A stretch of 34,029 nucleotides of DNA. It comes from Treponema sp. (GTDB lineage: Bacteria; Spirochaetota; Spirochaetia; Treponematales; Treponemataceae). The stretch is from positions 1 to 34,029 of the forward strand of contig JAGAZO010000018.1 in assembly GCA_017940005.1 (NCBI GenBank), given 5' to 3'. Of the stretch, positions 7,347 to 16,196 are shown piece after piece (position 1 is the first letter of the stretch; every line of letters begins with the position of its first letter). The notes beneath the pieces are model-generated. The model was not told the DNA's origin, did not search any database, and worked only from the letters and a program-made list of their open reading frames with translations. Position numbers and translations under genes: made by a program.

Positions 7347-9182
7347 ATGTCTGAAAGACCAATGGGCATGGGGCGCATGAGAGGCGGCTTTATGACCGAT
7401 GAAGAAAAAGCGGCGGTGCCAAAAGTTACGGTGTCGCTGCTCAAGCGGATTTTTTCATATCTTGCGCCGTATTGGAAGCAGCTTGCGCTCGTGCTGTTTT
7501 GCATTTTGCTTTCGTCAATTTTCAACTTGCTGCCGTCTGTGCTCACCGGCCGCATGATTGACGACGGGCTTATCAACCGCAACTTGAACGCGCTCATCTT
7601 TTTTATTGTGCTGTCGCTTTCGGTGACACTTGCGGCGCATCTTATTGGCGTTGCGGAAAGCTACTTGAACACGTGGATTGCGCAGCACATCACGTTTGAT
7701 ATGCGCAACGCACTGTTTGCGCATTTGCAAAAAATGTCGCAGCGATTTTTCACAACGAACAATCAAGGCGACATCATTACGCGCATGACAAGCGACATCT
7801 CTGGCGTGGAGATGATAATCACAAACACGTTTTCAAGCATCATTTCAAATGTGCTCACGCTTGTTGTTGCGCTCATCGCCATGTATCAAAAAAACTGGAT
7901 TCTCGCCACAATAGGCATTGTGATTGTGCCGTTGTTCGCGCTTCCCACGCGCAAGGCGGGAAAAACACGTTGGGCGCTCACACGCGAAGCACAAAAATGC
8001 AACGACACTATCAACGGTATTTTAAACGAAACGCTTTCAGTGAGCGGACAGCTGCTCGTAAAATTGTTTGGCAAAGAAGACGCAGAATACAAAAAATATG
8101 AAGACGCGAACAGTAGCATGATTCGCTTGAATATCAAAGAAAAAATGGCTGGCAGATGGTTTCGCGTTGTCATAAGCACATTTGCAAGCGTTGGTCCAAT
8201 GCTGCTCTATCTTGTGGGCGGCATTTTGATGATGCGCTACAACGCGAAGCTTTCTGTCGGCGACATTACGGTGCTCGTTGCGCTGCTCGGAAAAATGTAC
8301 GGCCCGGTGAATCAGCTGCTCAATATTCAAGTTGACTGGATGCGGAGCATGGCGCTCTTTACGCGCATATTTGAATATTTTGATATGCCTGTCGAAATTC
8401 AAAATGACAAAAATGCAATCGTGCCAAAAGGCAAAGCGAACGGCAGCATAGAATTCAATGACGTGAGTTTTTATTACAATCCAGAGCGCACTATTTTGCG
8501 CAATGTGAGTTTTACGCTCAAAAGCGGCGACTGCGTTGCAATCGTAGGACCTTCGGGAAGCGGCAAGAGCACGCTTGTCAACTTGATTCCGCGCTTGTAC
8601 GATGTAACTGGCGGCAGCGTACTGTTTGACGGAATCGATGTGCGCAAACTTGATTTAGCGTATCTTCGCAAAAACGTTGGCGTCGTAACGCAAGACACGT
8701 ACCTTTTCAACGGCACTATCCGCGACAATTTGCTGTACGCAAAACCAGAAGCAACGGAGCGCGAGCTTATCGACGCGTGTAAAAACGCGAACATTTACGA
8801 CTTTATCGAAGCGCAGAGCGACGGGCTTGACACTGTTGTAGGAAATCGCGGATTAAAGCTTTCTGGCGGCGAAAAGCAGCGCATCTCAATCGCGCGCGTG
8901 CTGCTCAAAGACCCCGCGCTCCTTATTTTTGATGAAGCAACGTCTTCGCTCGACTCCATTTCCGAAAAGAAAATTCAGGACGCAATCGACCCGCTCATCG
9001 AAGCACGCACAAGCATTTTGATTGCGCACCGTCTTTCAACAATTCTTGCCGCAGACGAAATACTTGTGCTCAAAAACGGCAAAATCGTGGAGCGCGGCAA
9101 GCATCGGAAACTGGTAAAAGCGGGCGGCATTTACACCGAATTGTATGAAACGCAGTTCAAGATTTCCACAAAGAAAAAGTAG
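7347..9182 (+). CDS. ABC exporter, fused membrane and ATPase domains (multidrug/lipid type)
   Basis: 611 residues from ATG 7347, which has AAGGAGG six bases upstream (GTG 7341 is in frame but adjoins the RBS). The N-terminal transmembrane domain (about 30-320) has six hydrophobic segments. The nucleotide-binding domain carries Walker A GPSGSGKST (about 401-409), signature LSGGEKQR (about 505-512), Walker B LLIFDEATSS (about 525) and the switch histidine in AHRLST (about 560). This is the MsbA/BmrA/LmrA half-transporter architecture, acting as a homodimer or heterodimer; no partner gene is adjacent. The N-terminal Met/Gly/Arg-rich stretch before the first helix is typical of firmicute-like YfiB/BmrC relatives. 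The substrate cannot be read from sequence. A duplicated hairpin region precedes it. Confidence 0.93.
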   Translation: MSERPMGMGRMRGGFMTDEEKAAVPKVTVSLLKRIFSYLAPYWKQLALVLFCILLSSIFNLLPSVLTGRMIDDGLINRNLNALIFFIVLSLSVTLAAHLIGVAESYLNTWIAQHITFDMRNALFAHLQKMSQRFFTTNNQGDIITRMTSDISGVEMIITNTFSSIISNVLTLVVALIAMYQKNWILATIGIVIVPLFALPTRKAGKTRWALTREAQKCNDTINGILNETLSVSGQLLVKLFGKEDAEYKKYEDANSSMIRLNIKEKMAGRWFRVVISTFASVGPMLLYLVGGILMMRYNAKLSVGDITVLVALLGKMYGPVNQLLNIQVDWMRSMALFTRIFEYFDMPVEIQNDKNAIVPKGKANGSIEFNDVSFYYNPERTILRNVSFTLKSGDCVAIVGPSGSGKSTLVNLIPRLYDVTGGSVLFDGIDVRKLDLAYLRKNVGVVTQDTYLFNGTIRDNLLYAKPEATERELIDACKNANIYDFIEAQSDGLDTVVGNRGLKLSGGEKQRISIARVLLKDPALLIFDEATSSLDSISEKKIQDAIDPLIEARTSILIAHRLSTILAADEILVLKNGKIVERGKHRKLVKAGGIYTELYETQFKISTKKK

Positions 9183-9193
9183 CACGCGGCTTG

Positions 9194-9222
9194 TTGATTA
9201 TTTGCTATTCATATATTATTAT
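9194..9222 (+). promoter_or_regulatory. eno promoter
   Basis: TTGATT (9194-9199), a 17-bp spacer, TATTAT (9217-9222). The predicted +1 near 9229 leaves about a 32-nt leader containing GGAGG (9252-9256) before ATG 9261. This is a conventional leader, unlike several other genes here. Confidence 0.65.
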
Positions 9223-9224
9223 AG

Positions 9225-10556
<1,332 letters not shown>

Positions 10557-10591
10557 CAGCGAACGACGCTTACACCGAATAGAAAAGATGT

Positions 10592-10617
10592 GCGGGCAGT
10601 TTTGCAAAACCGCCCGC
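10592..10617 (+). terminator. Hairpin after eno
   Basis: GCGGGC (10592-10597) pairs with GCCCGC (10612-10617). Inside, GTTTT pairs with AAAAC after one mismatch. No T-run follows directly, though a T7 run occurs at about 10683-10689. It probably ends eno transcription. Confidence 0.5.
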
Positions 10618-10805
10618 GCTATGCGCTATGTTGCTTTCAATTAGAGAACAACACACCTCGTCGCTTGCGGCGAAGTTGTTGATTTTTTTGGAGCAAACGC
10701 ATGGAAGAGCCGTGCCTGCACGGTTACGGCTTTCGCCTCCATTCCTGCGGAACGTGCTCACGGTGTTCGCACGCCGTTACGGCGCGGGCTAGGCGCATCG
10801 CGCAG

Positions 10806-12713
10806 CTACGCGCGCGCATGCTCGCTCATCGGAGAAATCACTCCTGCACGATACGCTTCCAAAAGCAATTCAAGGTTCGCCGCATGCTCTTGCATTTCCT
10901 TGCCCGGTTCTGTGTCGCGCATAAAACGGCGCTCTGGAAATGTTTCAACTGTAATCGTGTCTGACACAATGTCTGTCTGATTAAAAATCGCAGACTGCAA
11001 GTTTTCAAACTTTTTGTGCACCACCAGCTTCATGCCATATGAATTTGAAACAAGCGTATATCCTGCAATGCCCGTAGTCTCATGATATGCAGATGCAAAT
11101 CCACCGTCAATTATCAAGAGCTTTCCCCCGCATTTTATAGGCGTTTCCCCCTTTTTCACTTTTTGCGGTACATGCCCGTTCACAATATGCGCAGTTGTTG
11201 TATCAAGTCCGAATTCTGTAAGAATGCTATCTATCACCGTGTTATCGTCAAGCTTTTTGTAGTATGTATTTTTTGTTTCAATATGCGCAGTTTTGTCATC
11301 AATGTATACGCGTTCAAAACTTGTCATGCGGTCTTTCCCGAAAACGGGAGAATATGGACCAGTCCATAAATACCAGAGAATATCTTCGCCTTTTTTCTTT
11401 TCCACAGAACCTGGCTTTGCAAAATATCCTTTGCGCGCCCATCGTTCAAGCTCATCAAAGAGTGCTTTTCCTGAAAATGTTTTTCCGAATATGGTAACTT
11501 TAGCAAAACTGCCATCAGCAGCAAGCGGCACACACCCATGATACAGCAAATTGCCATTATACACTTTGTACAAGCTTCCGTTTTCAAACAAGAAGCGCAC
11601 GTGACGCTGCAACTTTTCACAATGCCCGAATGATGAAACGAGGCGATTCATCACTTCCTGTTCATCACAAGAAAGCGCATATGGATCAGCTACATCAATC
11701 GTCGGAAAATCAACAGAATTGAGCTGCCACACGTTTTCTCCGATTGTCACTGTGCCATGCACAACATCTATCGTGTCAAGGAAAAGTCGCCTTTCCATGC
11801 CAAATTCAGGATACTCCTTGATGAGCTGTCCCTCAAGCTTATACTGAATAACAACAGCAGCATGATGTAATCGTTCCCAATCAGAACCTTGATATGTGCG
11901 CAACGCAAACGTTACGAACGGGCGTAAGTTTATGCCATATGCATCTTCGAGCACATCCATAGTGCGATACCGCACCGATGTCCGTAGCAAAGTTGCAATA
12001 CATGCACGCTGACCAGACGCTGCGCCCATCCATACAATGTCGTGATTGCCCCACTGAATGTCAACAGAATGATGCTTCATGAGCACATCCATAATCATAG
12101 ATGGGGCAGGGCCTCTGTCATAAATGTCACCAATAATGTGAAGCCGATAAATCACCAGGTCTTGGATTAAAAGACACATTGCACTTATCAACTGTTCTGC
12201 CGCGCCAACAGAAAGCACTGTGCGTATGATGGCGTTGTAATAGGCTTTTTTATCACTGAGCTCTTCTTTCTCAGTAATCAACTCTTCAATGATATAGGCA
12301 AAATCACGCGGCATCATTTTTCGTACATGACTCCGCGTATACTTTGACGAAACACGTTTAACCATCTGCACTAAACGGTGAATTGTATCGGCATACCATT
12401 CGTCAATATCCTTTATACACGAACGCAAAAATTCAAGCCGTTCAGACGGATAATAAATGAGAGTTGCCAAATCTTTTTTTACATCATCAGGTTCGGAGCT
12501 GCCGAAAACTTCTTCAATCTTTCGCCAGATAGAGCCTGAACCGTTTCGTATCACGTGCGTAAATTGCTCATATTCTCCGTGAATGTCAGTGATAAAATGC
12601 TCTGTGCCTTTGGGAAGATTTAAAATGGCTTGTGTATTGACAAGCTCGATAATCACAGATTTTTCTGTTGGATATTCACGTGCAAGGACTTTTAAAAATT
12701 TTTTCGTTTCCAT
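10806..12713 (-). CDS. fbp: Fructose-1,6-bisphosphatase, class III
   Basis: 635 residues, the usual size of the firmicute-type class III enzyme (about 640). It hydrolyses fructose-1,6-bisphosphate to fructose-6-phosphate in gluconeogenesis. Metallophosphoesterase motifs are clear: FITDIHGEYEQF (about 40-51), GDIYDRGPAPSM (about 197-208) and WGNHDIVWMG (about 222-231). The C-terminal part includes IVNGHVP and LLIDGGFASAYHETTGIAGYTL. It is unrelated in fold to classes I and II. The start ATG 12713 has no good Shine-Dalgarno; a TATAAT ends nine bases upstream, implying about a 3-nt leader. It is separated from ahpC by a strong terminator, so it is transcribed on its own. Confidence 0.95.
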   Translation of the reverse strand: METKKFLKVLAREYPTEKSVIIELVNTQAILNLPKGTEHFITDIHGEYEQFTHVIRNGSGSIWRKIEEVFGSSEPDDVKKDLATLIYYPSERLEFLRSCIKDIDEWYADTIHRLVQMVKRVSSKYTRSHVRKMMPRDFAYIIEELITEKEELSDKKAYYNAIIRTVLSVGAAEQLISAMCLLIQDLVIYRLHIIGDIYDRGPAPSMIMDVLMKHHSVDIQWGNHDIVWMGAASGQRACIATLLRTSVRYRTMDVLEDAYGINLRPFVTFALRTYQGSDWERLHHAAVVIQYKLEGQLIKEYPEFGMERRLFLDTIDVVHGTVTIGENVWQLNSVDFPTIDVADPYALSCDEQEVMNRLVSSFGHCEKLQRHVRFLFENGSLYKVYNGNLLYHGCVPLAADGSFAKVTIFGKTFSGKALFDELERWARKGYFAKPGSVEKKKGEDILWYLWTGPYSPVFGKDRMTSFERVYIDDKTAHIETKNTYYKKLDDNTVIDSILTEFGLDTTTAHIVNGHVPQKVKKGETPIKCGGKLLIIDGGFASAYHETTGIAGYTLVSNSYGMKLVVHKKFENLQSAIFNQTDIVSDTITVETFPERRFMRDTEPGKEMQEHAANLELLLEAYRAGVISPMSEHARA

Positions 12714-12722
12714 AGCACACTT

Positions 12723-12751
12723 ATTATATCATGAAAACACTTATAAATAAA
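12723..12751 (-). promoter_or_regulatory. fbp promoter, near-leaderless
   Basis: A perfect TATAAT lies at 12728-12723. The -35 is weak (TTTATT at 12751-12746, 17-bp spacer). The predicted +1 is about 12716, three bases before the ATG. Confidence 0.5.
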
Positions 12752-12757
12752 AATAAG

Positions 12758-12790
12758 TTTAAAAAAAGCGGGGCATGATGTCCCGCTTTT
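12758..12790 (-). terminator. Intrinsic terminator of ahpC
   Basis: The minus strand reads AAAAGCGGG, a short loop, CCCGC and then seven T residues (12767-12761). Stem arms are 12782-12790 and 12764-12772. It lies directly after the ahpC stop and before the fbp promoter. Confidence 0.9.
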
Positions 12791-12797
12791 ACGCCAC

Positions 12798-13361
12798 TTA
12801 CAGCGCGCCTACCAAATCAATTCCCGGTTTCAATGTCTTTGCGCCCGGCTTCCACTTTGCAGGGCACACCTCATTGCCGTGCTCGTGCACAAACTGGCAC
12901 GCCTGGAGCTTGCGCAGCAATTCTTCCGCATTGCGCCCGACATTTCCGGCGTTCACTTCATATGCAACGATTTTGCAATCAGGATTCACGATGAACGTGC
13001 CGCGCTCTGAAAGACCTGCGTCTTCGATGAGTACATCAAAATCTTTTGCAAGCGCGTGCGTAGGATCGCCGAGCATAGGATACGTGATTTTGCTGATGCT
13101 TGGCGAGTGGTCGTGCCACGCTTTGTGTACAAAGTGCGAGTCGCACGAAACTGCGTAAATCTCGCAACCTGCTTTTTTGAACTCTGCATACGTGTTCTCC
13201 AAATCTTCAAGCTCTGTGGGGCAAACGAATGTGAAATCTGCCGGATAGAAAAAGAACACGCTCCATTTTCCCTTGATGTCTGCTTTTGTGACCGTTTTAA
13301 AATTGTTGTTCTGGAACGATTGTACGCTGAAATCGCTCACTTCTTTGTTGATTAATGACAT
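12798..13361 (-). CDS. ahpC: Alkyl hydroperoxide reductase subunit C (typical 2-Cys peroxiredoxin)
   Basis: 187 residues, the same size as E. coli AhpC. It reduces H2O2 and organic peroxides. The peroxidatic Cys47 is in FTFVCPTEL and the resolving Cys166 in EVCPAKW, as in the AhpC/Prx1 group. PMLGDPTHALAKDFDVL and RGTFIVNPDCKI are also family blocks. No ahpF is adjacent, so the reductant may be thioredoxin or a distant AhpF. ATG 13361 has GAGGTGG (13371-13365) upstream. Regulation looks elaborate: TTGACA-17-AATAAT promoter, a 34-bp perfect palindrome touching the -35, and an inverted repeat at +1. Confidence 0.95.
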   Translation of the reverse strand: MSLINKEVSDFSVQSFQNNNFKTVTKADIKGKWSVFFFYPADFTFVCPTELEDLENTYAEFKKAGCEIYAVSCDSHFVHKAWHDHSPSISKITYPMLGDPTHALAKDFDVLIEDAGLSERGTFIVNPDCKIVAYEVNAGNVGRNAEELLRKLQACQFVHEHGNEVCPAKWKPGAKTLKPGIDLVGAL

Positions 13362-13386
13362 ATACCACCTCGTTATATTATGATAT

Positions 13387-13402
13387 ATTAGCTTTTGCTA
13401 AT
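13387..13402 (-). promoter_or_regulatory. Inverted repeat at the predicted 5' end of ahpC mRNA
   Basis: ATTAGC, four bases, GCTAAT. The predicted transcription start is 13402, so this stem would be the first 16 nt of the mRNA, where it could stabilise the transcript or act as an operator. Confidence 0.5.
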
Positions 13403-13408
13403 TATTTT

Positions 13409-13437
13409 ATTATTGCATATCATTTAATTTATGTCAA
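13409..13437 (-). promoter_or_regulatory. ahpC promoter
   Basis: Consensus TTGACA (13437-13432), a 17-bp spacer, AATAAT (13414-13409). The predicted +1 is about 13402, giving about a 40-nt leader that includes the Shine-Dalgarno. This is the best -35 in the window. Confidence 0.85.
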
Positions 13438-13438
13438 G

Positions 13439-13472
13439 TATGTAATTAATATAAATTTATATTAATTACATA
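13439..13472. promoter_or_regulatory. 34-bp perfect AT-only-core palindrome abutting the ahpC -35
   Basis: Positions 13439-13472 are identical to their own reverse complement. Each half reads TATGTAATTAATATAAA from the outside in. One edge is two bases from the -35 hexamer. The position (centred at about -54) suits an activator or a Fur/PerR-family site, but the sequence is not an exact PerR box. Confidence 0.75.
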
Positions 13473-13561
13473 AATTTACAATCCTTGTACACTGCATAAA
13501 AATGCAAAAATAGTGTAACTTTTTTAATTACTTGTCGTTTAATTAATACAAGCATGACATG

Positions 13562-13613
13562 CATAAATAACGGCTGTTGTTTTTCCTCCTTTTGACGACA
13601 GCCGTTATTTTCT
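13562..13613. terminator. 16-bp stem-loop between ahpC and dgt
   Basis: AAATAACGGCTGTTGT (13565-13580) pairs with ACGACAGCCGTTATTT (13595-13610), with one G-U pair. A plus-strand T-rich tail (TTATTTTCT) follows. On the minus strand the loop exposes AAAAGGAGGA, a perfect Shine-Dalgarno-like sequence. It probably insulates the divergent ahpC and dgt promoters. Confidence 0.65.
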
Positions 13614-13695
13614 AACTCGTGTGTACTGCGCCATGCTCCATCATGTGCACATTTGTCACACATATATTCAACACCACGCATGTGCCACAGGCTCG

Positions 13696-13724
13696 TTTAC
13701 ATCTCTACTACCGCATGATATAAT
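13696..13724 (+). promoter_or_regulatory. dgt promoter, near-leaderless
   Basis: TTTACA (13696-13701), a 17-bp spacer, perfect TATAAT (13719-13724). The predicted +1 is about 13731, four bases before ATG 13735, leaving no Shine-Dalgarno. Confidence 0.8.
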
Positions 13725-13734
13725 CACACGCAAT

Positions 13735-15006
13735 ATGAAAGACTCTTTCAAAGATGTGCGCTGCGGTCAAGAGCGCGAAAATTGGCAATCATGCGTTGCA
13801 CGAGAAAACTCGCTCTACAATCGCGGCAATGAAATACGCTCAGATTTTGAGCGCGACTATACGCGCCTCCTACACTGCCAGGCATTCAGCCGCCTCAAGC
13901 ACAAAACGCAAGTGTTTTTTGCACCACACAATGACCACACGTGCACGCGCATGGAGCATGTGCTGCATGTTGCATCTGTCGCTTCTACGATTGCAAAATA
14001 TCTTGGACTAAACGAGCAGCTCGCATCTGCGATTGCAATCGGGCATGACATTGGCCATGCGCCGTTCGGTCACCACGGAGAGTCGTGCATCAACTCGCTG
14101 CTTGAGCAAAAGGAAGGCATGAACGCGCCGAAAAAATTCTGGCACGAACGCAACAGCCTTTTTTTTGCAGATTTTATTGAGACTCTTGCAGACCCAGACG
14201 GCTTTCAGCAGCCGCTCGATTTAACATACGCAGTGCGCGACGGACTCATCTGCCACTGCGGAGAAATTGATCAGCAGGGAATTATGCCGCGCACAGAAGC
14301 GATTGACTTATATTCGATAAAACGGCCAGGCATTGTGCAGCCGTACACGTGGGAAGGATGCGTTGTCAAAGTTGCAGATAAAATCGCATACCTTGGGCGC
14401 GACATTGAAGACGCGCGTTCGTACCACATGCTTGACATGACATCATACCGCGAGCTGCGCGAGATAGTCGCATCTACGCTCGGCATTGAAGGCAAGGCGG
14501 CGCACGCGTTTCGGAGCGGCAAAGCGGTGAATACAACAGTATTGATAAACGATTTGATTGTGAATCTGTGCGAGCAGTCAACGCCTGAAAAAGGACTGTG
14601 CTTTTCTGATGAGTATTTCAAGTTCATTGTAGAAATAAAAAAATTCAATTATAAGCGCATTTACAACCACTGGCGACTCGGAGAGTTTAAACAGTACGCC
14701 ACAGAAATTATTAAGACGTTGTACAATGTGCTCATGCGCGTGCAGCCATATGCACAAAACGGGCGCGCCGCGCTTGCGCTTCGCTATTACCCGAACTTGT
14801 GCGCCACGTACGAAGATTGGTTAATAAAATATGCAAACTACAAAGTGCGCGGCAAAGAAAACCGCAAGCAGCTTTTGCGGTACAATACACGCGAAGTGTT
14901 CGACATATACGACAACGAGTCGTACCAAAAGTGCGTCGTTGAGTACATCTCTGGCATGACAGACCAATTTGCAATTCGCGTGTACGAAGAGATAATCACA
15001 TTTTGA
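13735..15006 (+). CDS. dgt: dGTP triphosphohydrolase-like HD-domain protein
   Basis: 423 residues. An HD phosphohydrolase of the dGTPase family, which cleaves dNTPs to nucleoside and tripolyphosphate. Metal-binding residues are visible: His in RMEHVLHVA (about 75), the HD pair in AIGHDIGHAPFGHHGE (104-105), and Asp in VADKIAYLGRDIEDA. The FSRLKHKTQVF block near residue 51 is also diagnostic. The frame is open upstream to 13621, but ATG 13735 matches the family start and the strong promoter lies just in front of it. Physiological nucleotide preference cannot be told from sequence. It is monocistronic and converges on the ACT-domain gene. Confidence 0.92.
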   Translation: MKDSFKDVRCGQERENWQSCVARENSLYNRGNEIRSDFERDYTRLLHCQAFSRLKHKTQVFFAPHNDHTCTRMEHVLHVASVASTIAKYLGLNEQLASAIAIGHDIGHAPFGHHGESCINSLLEQKEGMNAPKKFWHERNSLFFADFIETLADPDGFQQPLDLTYAVRDGLICHCGEIDQQGIMPRTEAIDLYSIKRPGIVQPYTWEGCVVKVADKIAYLGRDIEDARSYHMLDMTSYRELREIVASTLGIEGKAAHAFRSGKAVNTTVLINDLIVNLCEQSTPEKGLCFSDEYFKFIVEIKKFNYKRIYNHWRLGEFKQYATEIIKTLYNVLMRVQPYAQNGRAALALRYYPNLCATYEDWLIKYANYKVRGKENRKQLLRYNTREVFDIYDNESYQKCVVEYISGMTDQFAIRVYEEIITF

Positions 15007-15086
15007 ATGTGCGGCGTACCGGCTGTATGTCATGCCGCGCTACCATGATATGTCAGCACTACACCGTATTGATGTACCTGCCGCTT

Positions 15087-15356
15087 TTATACGCGATGCA
15101 TTGCAGAGAACACTTTTTCGTGCATTATGTTGATTTCTACGCCCATAGTTTCTGCTGTATTGTGCAGTGCGTTGCGCAGTTCATCAATTGAAATATCCGC
15201 GTTTTGCAAATCGACCATCATCATCATGACAAAGTTGCCCGAAAGAATTGTCTGTGAAATATCTGCTATATTGATTTTATGCTCGGCAAGAAATGCGCTC
15301 ACGCTCGCGATAATGCCAACTTTGTCCGAACCAACGACTGTAATAATTGCGTTCAT
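15087..15356 (-). CDS. Stand-alone ACT-domain protein (UPF0237 family)
   Basis: 89 residues from ATG 15356. One ACT fold (MNAIITVVGSDKVGIIASVSAFLAEHKINI at the start, written here in part: VGSDKVGIIASVSAFL) followed by ISQTILSGNFVMMMMVDL. This matches the UPF0237 family of small regulatory ACT proteins, which bind amino acids or similar effectors; the ligand is unknown. The frame runs upstream to 15401, but homology begins at 15356, where TTGCTC-17-TACAAT puts +1 exactly on the ATG. It lies downstream of aat on the same strand with its own promoter. Confidence 0.87.
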   Translation of the reverse strand: MNAIITVVGSDKVGIIASVSAFLAEHKINIADISQTILSGNFVMMMMVDLQNADISIDELRNALHNTAETMGVEINIMHEKVFSAMHRV

Positions 15357-15362
15357 GCGATT

Positions 15363-15391
15363 ATTGTAGCGGAATGGCTGTGCGGGAGCAA
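15363..15391 (-). promoter_or_regulatory. ACT-domain gene promoter, +1 on the start codon
   Basis: TTGCTC (15391-15386), a 17-bp spacer, TACAAT (15368-15363). Six bases separate it from ATG 15356. The predicted transcript is leaderless. Confidence 0.65.
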
Positions 15392-15461
15392 GTGCGCGCA
15401 AACCAACGTCACATGCGGATTACTTGCGGCGTGTGAATTGCCCGCTTGATTTCAACTTCTG

Positions 15462-16196
15462 TCACTGCCTCGCAACTTCTGCAAATGCTGTGCGCATGTC
15501 GCTGTGCAGTCGCGCGGGCAAAAGCTCGCTTTCCATGCGCAAAAATGCTGCACGGCTTATGTTGCGCGCGCCATATCGTGCAATGTTTTCCGTGTATACT
15601 TGCGAATCGACAAGTGCTCCGCCACATGTTTCAAATGCGCGCATAAACAAAATGAATGCGCTTTTGCCTGCGTTTGGGCGCAACGTAAACATTGACTCTC
15701 CGCAAAACACTTTTCCAATAAGCACGCCGTAAAAACCACCGGCAAGTTCAGTACCGCTCCACGCTTCAACTGAATGAGCAATGCCGCGCTCAAAAAGTTC
15801 GCAGTACACATCTATCATGTCGTTGCCAATCCATGTGCCGTTTTGGTCGCGTCGCTTGACATTCGCGCACCAGGTGATAACATCGACAAACGCTTTGTCC
15901 ATTGTGTATGTATACGGCGTATTTTTAAGAAATCGTGCTGCACTGCGCGGCATGTGAAATTCTTGCACAGGCAGCACAAAGCGCGGGTCAGGGCTCCACC
16001 ACAGCACCGGGTCATCTTCGTTGTACCACGGGAAAATGCCCTGCAAATATGCTGAAAATACGAGTGATGAATTAATAATTTCTGTGTAGCCTAAAAGTCC
16101 CTCGCGCACATTGGAACGAATAGGGAAGCGCACAAATGAAAAATCGCTTCCATACAATTCAGTGCCGAGCTGTTCGTGCCAACTAGCGCGTTCCAT
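15462..16196 (-). CDS. aat: Leucyl/phenylalanyl-tRNA-protein transferase
   Basis: 244 residues. Aat moves Leu or Phe from tRNA onto proteins with N-terminal Arg or Lys, creating primary N-degrons. Family blocks: GIFPWYNEDDPVLWWSPDPR (about 53-72), GGFYGVLIGKVFCGESMF (about 151-168) and the following LVDSQ and GARNISRAAFL. The start overlaps the last 14 bases of clpA, so translation is coupled and the gene is the third of a clpS-clpA-aat operon. That context supports an N-degron role directly. Length is normal for the family. Confidence 0.95.
   Translation of the reverse strand: MERASWHEQLGTELYGSDFSFVRFPIRSNVREGLLGYTEIINSSLVFSAYLQGIFPWYNEDDPVLWWSPDPRFVLPVQEFHMPRSAARFLKNTPYTYTMDKAFVDVITWCANVKRRDQNGTWIGNDMIDVYCELFERGIAHSVEAWSGTELAGGFYGVLIGKVFCGESMFTLRPNAGKSAFILFMRAFETCGGALVDSQVYTENIARYGARNISRAAFLRMESELLPARLHSDMRTAFAEVARQ

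Noticed and set aside
13621..13734. N-terminal extension of dgt
   Set aside because: It would cross the consensus promoter. Family homology begins at the ATG at 13735.
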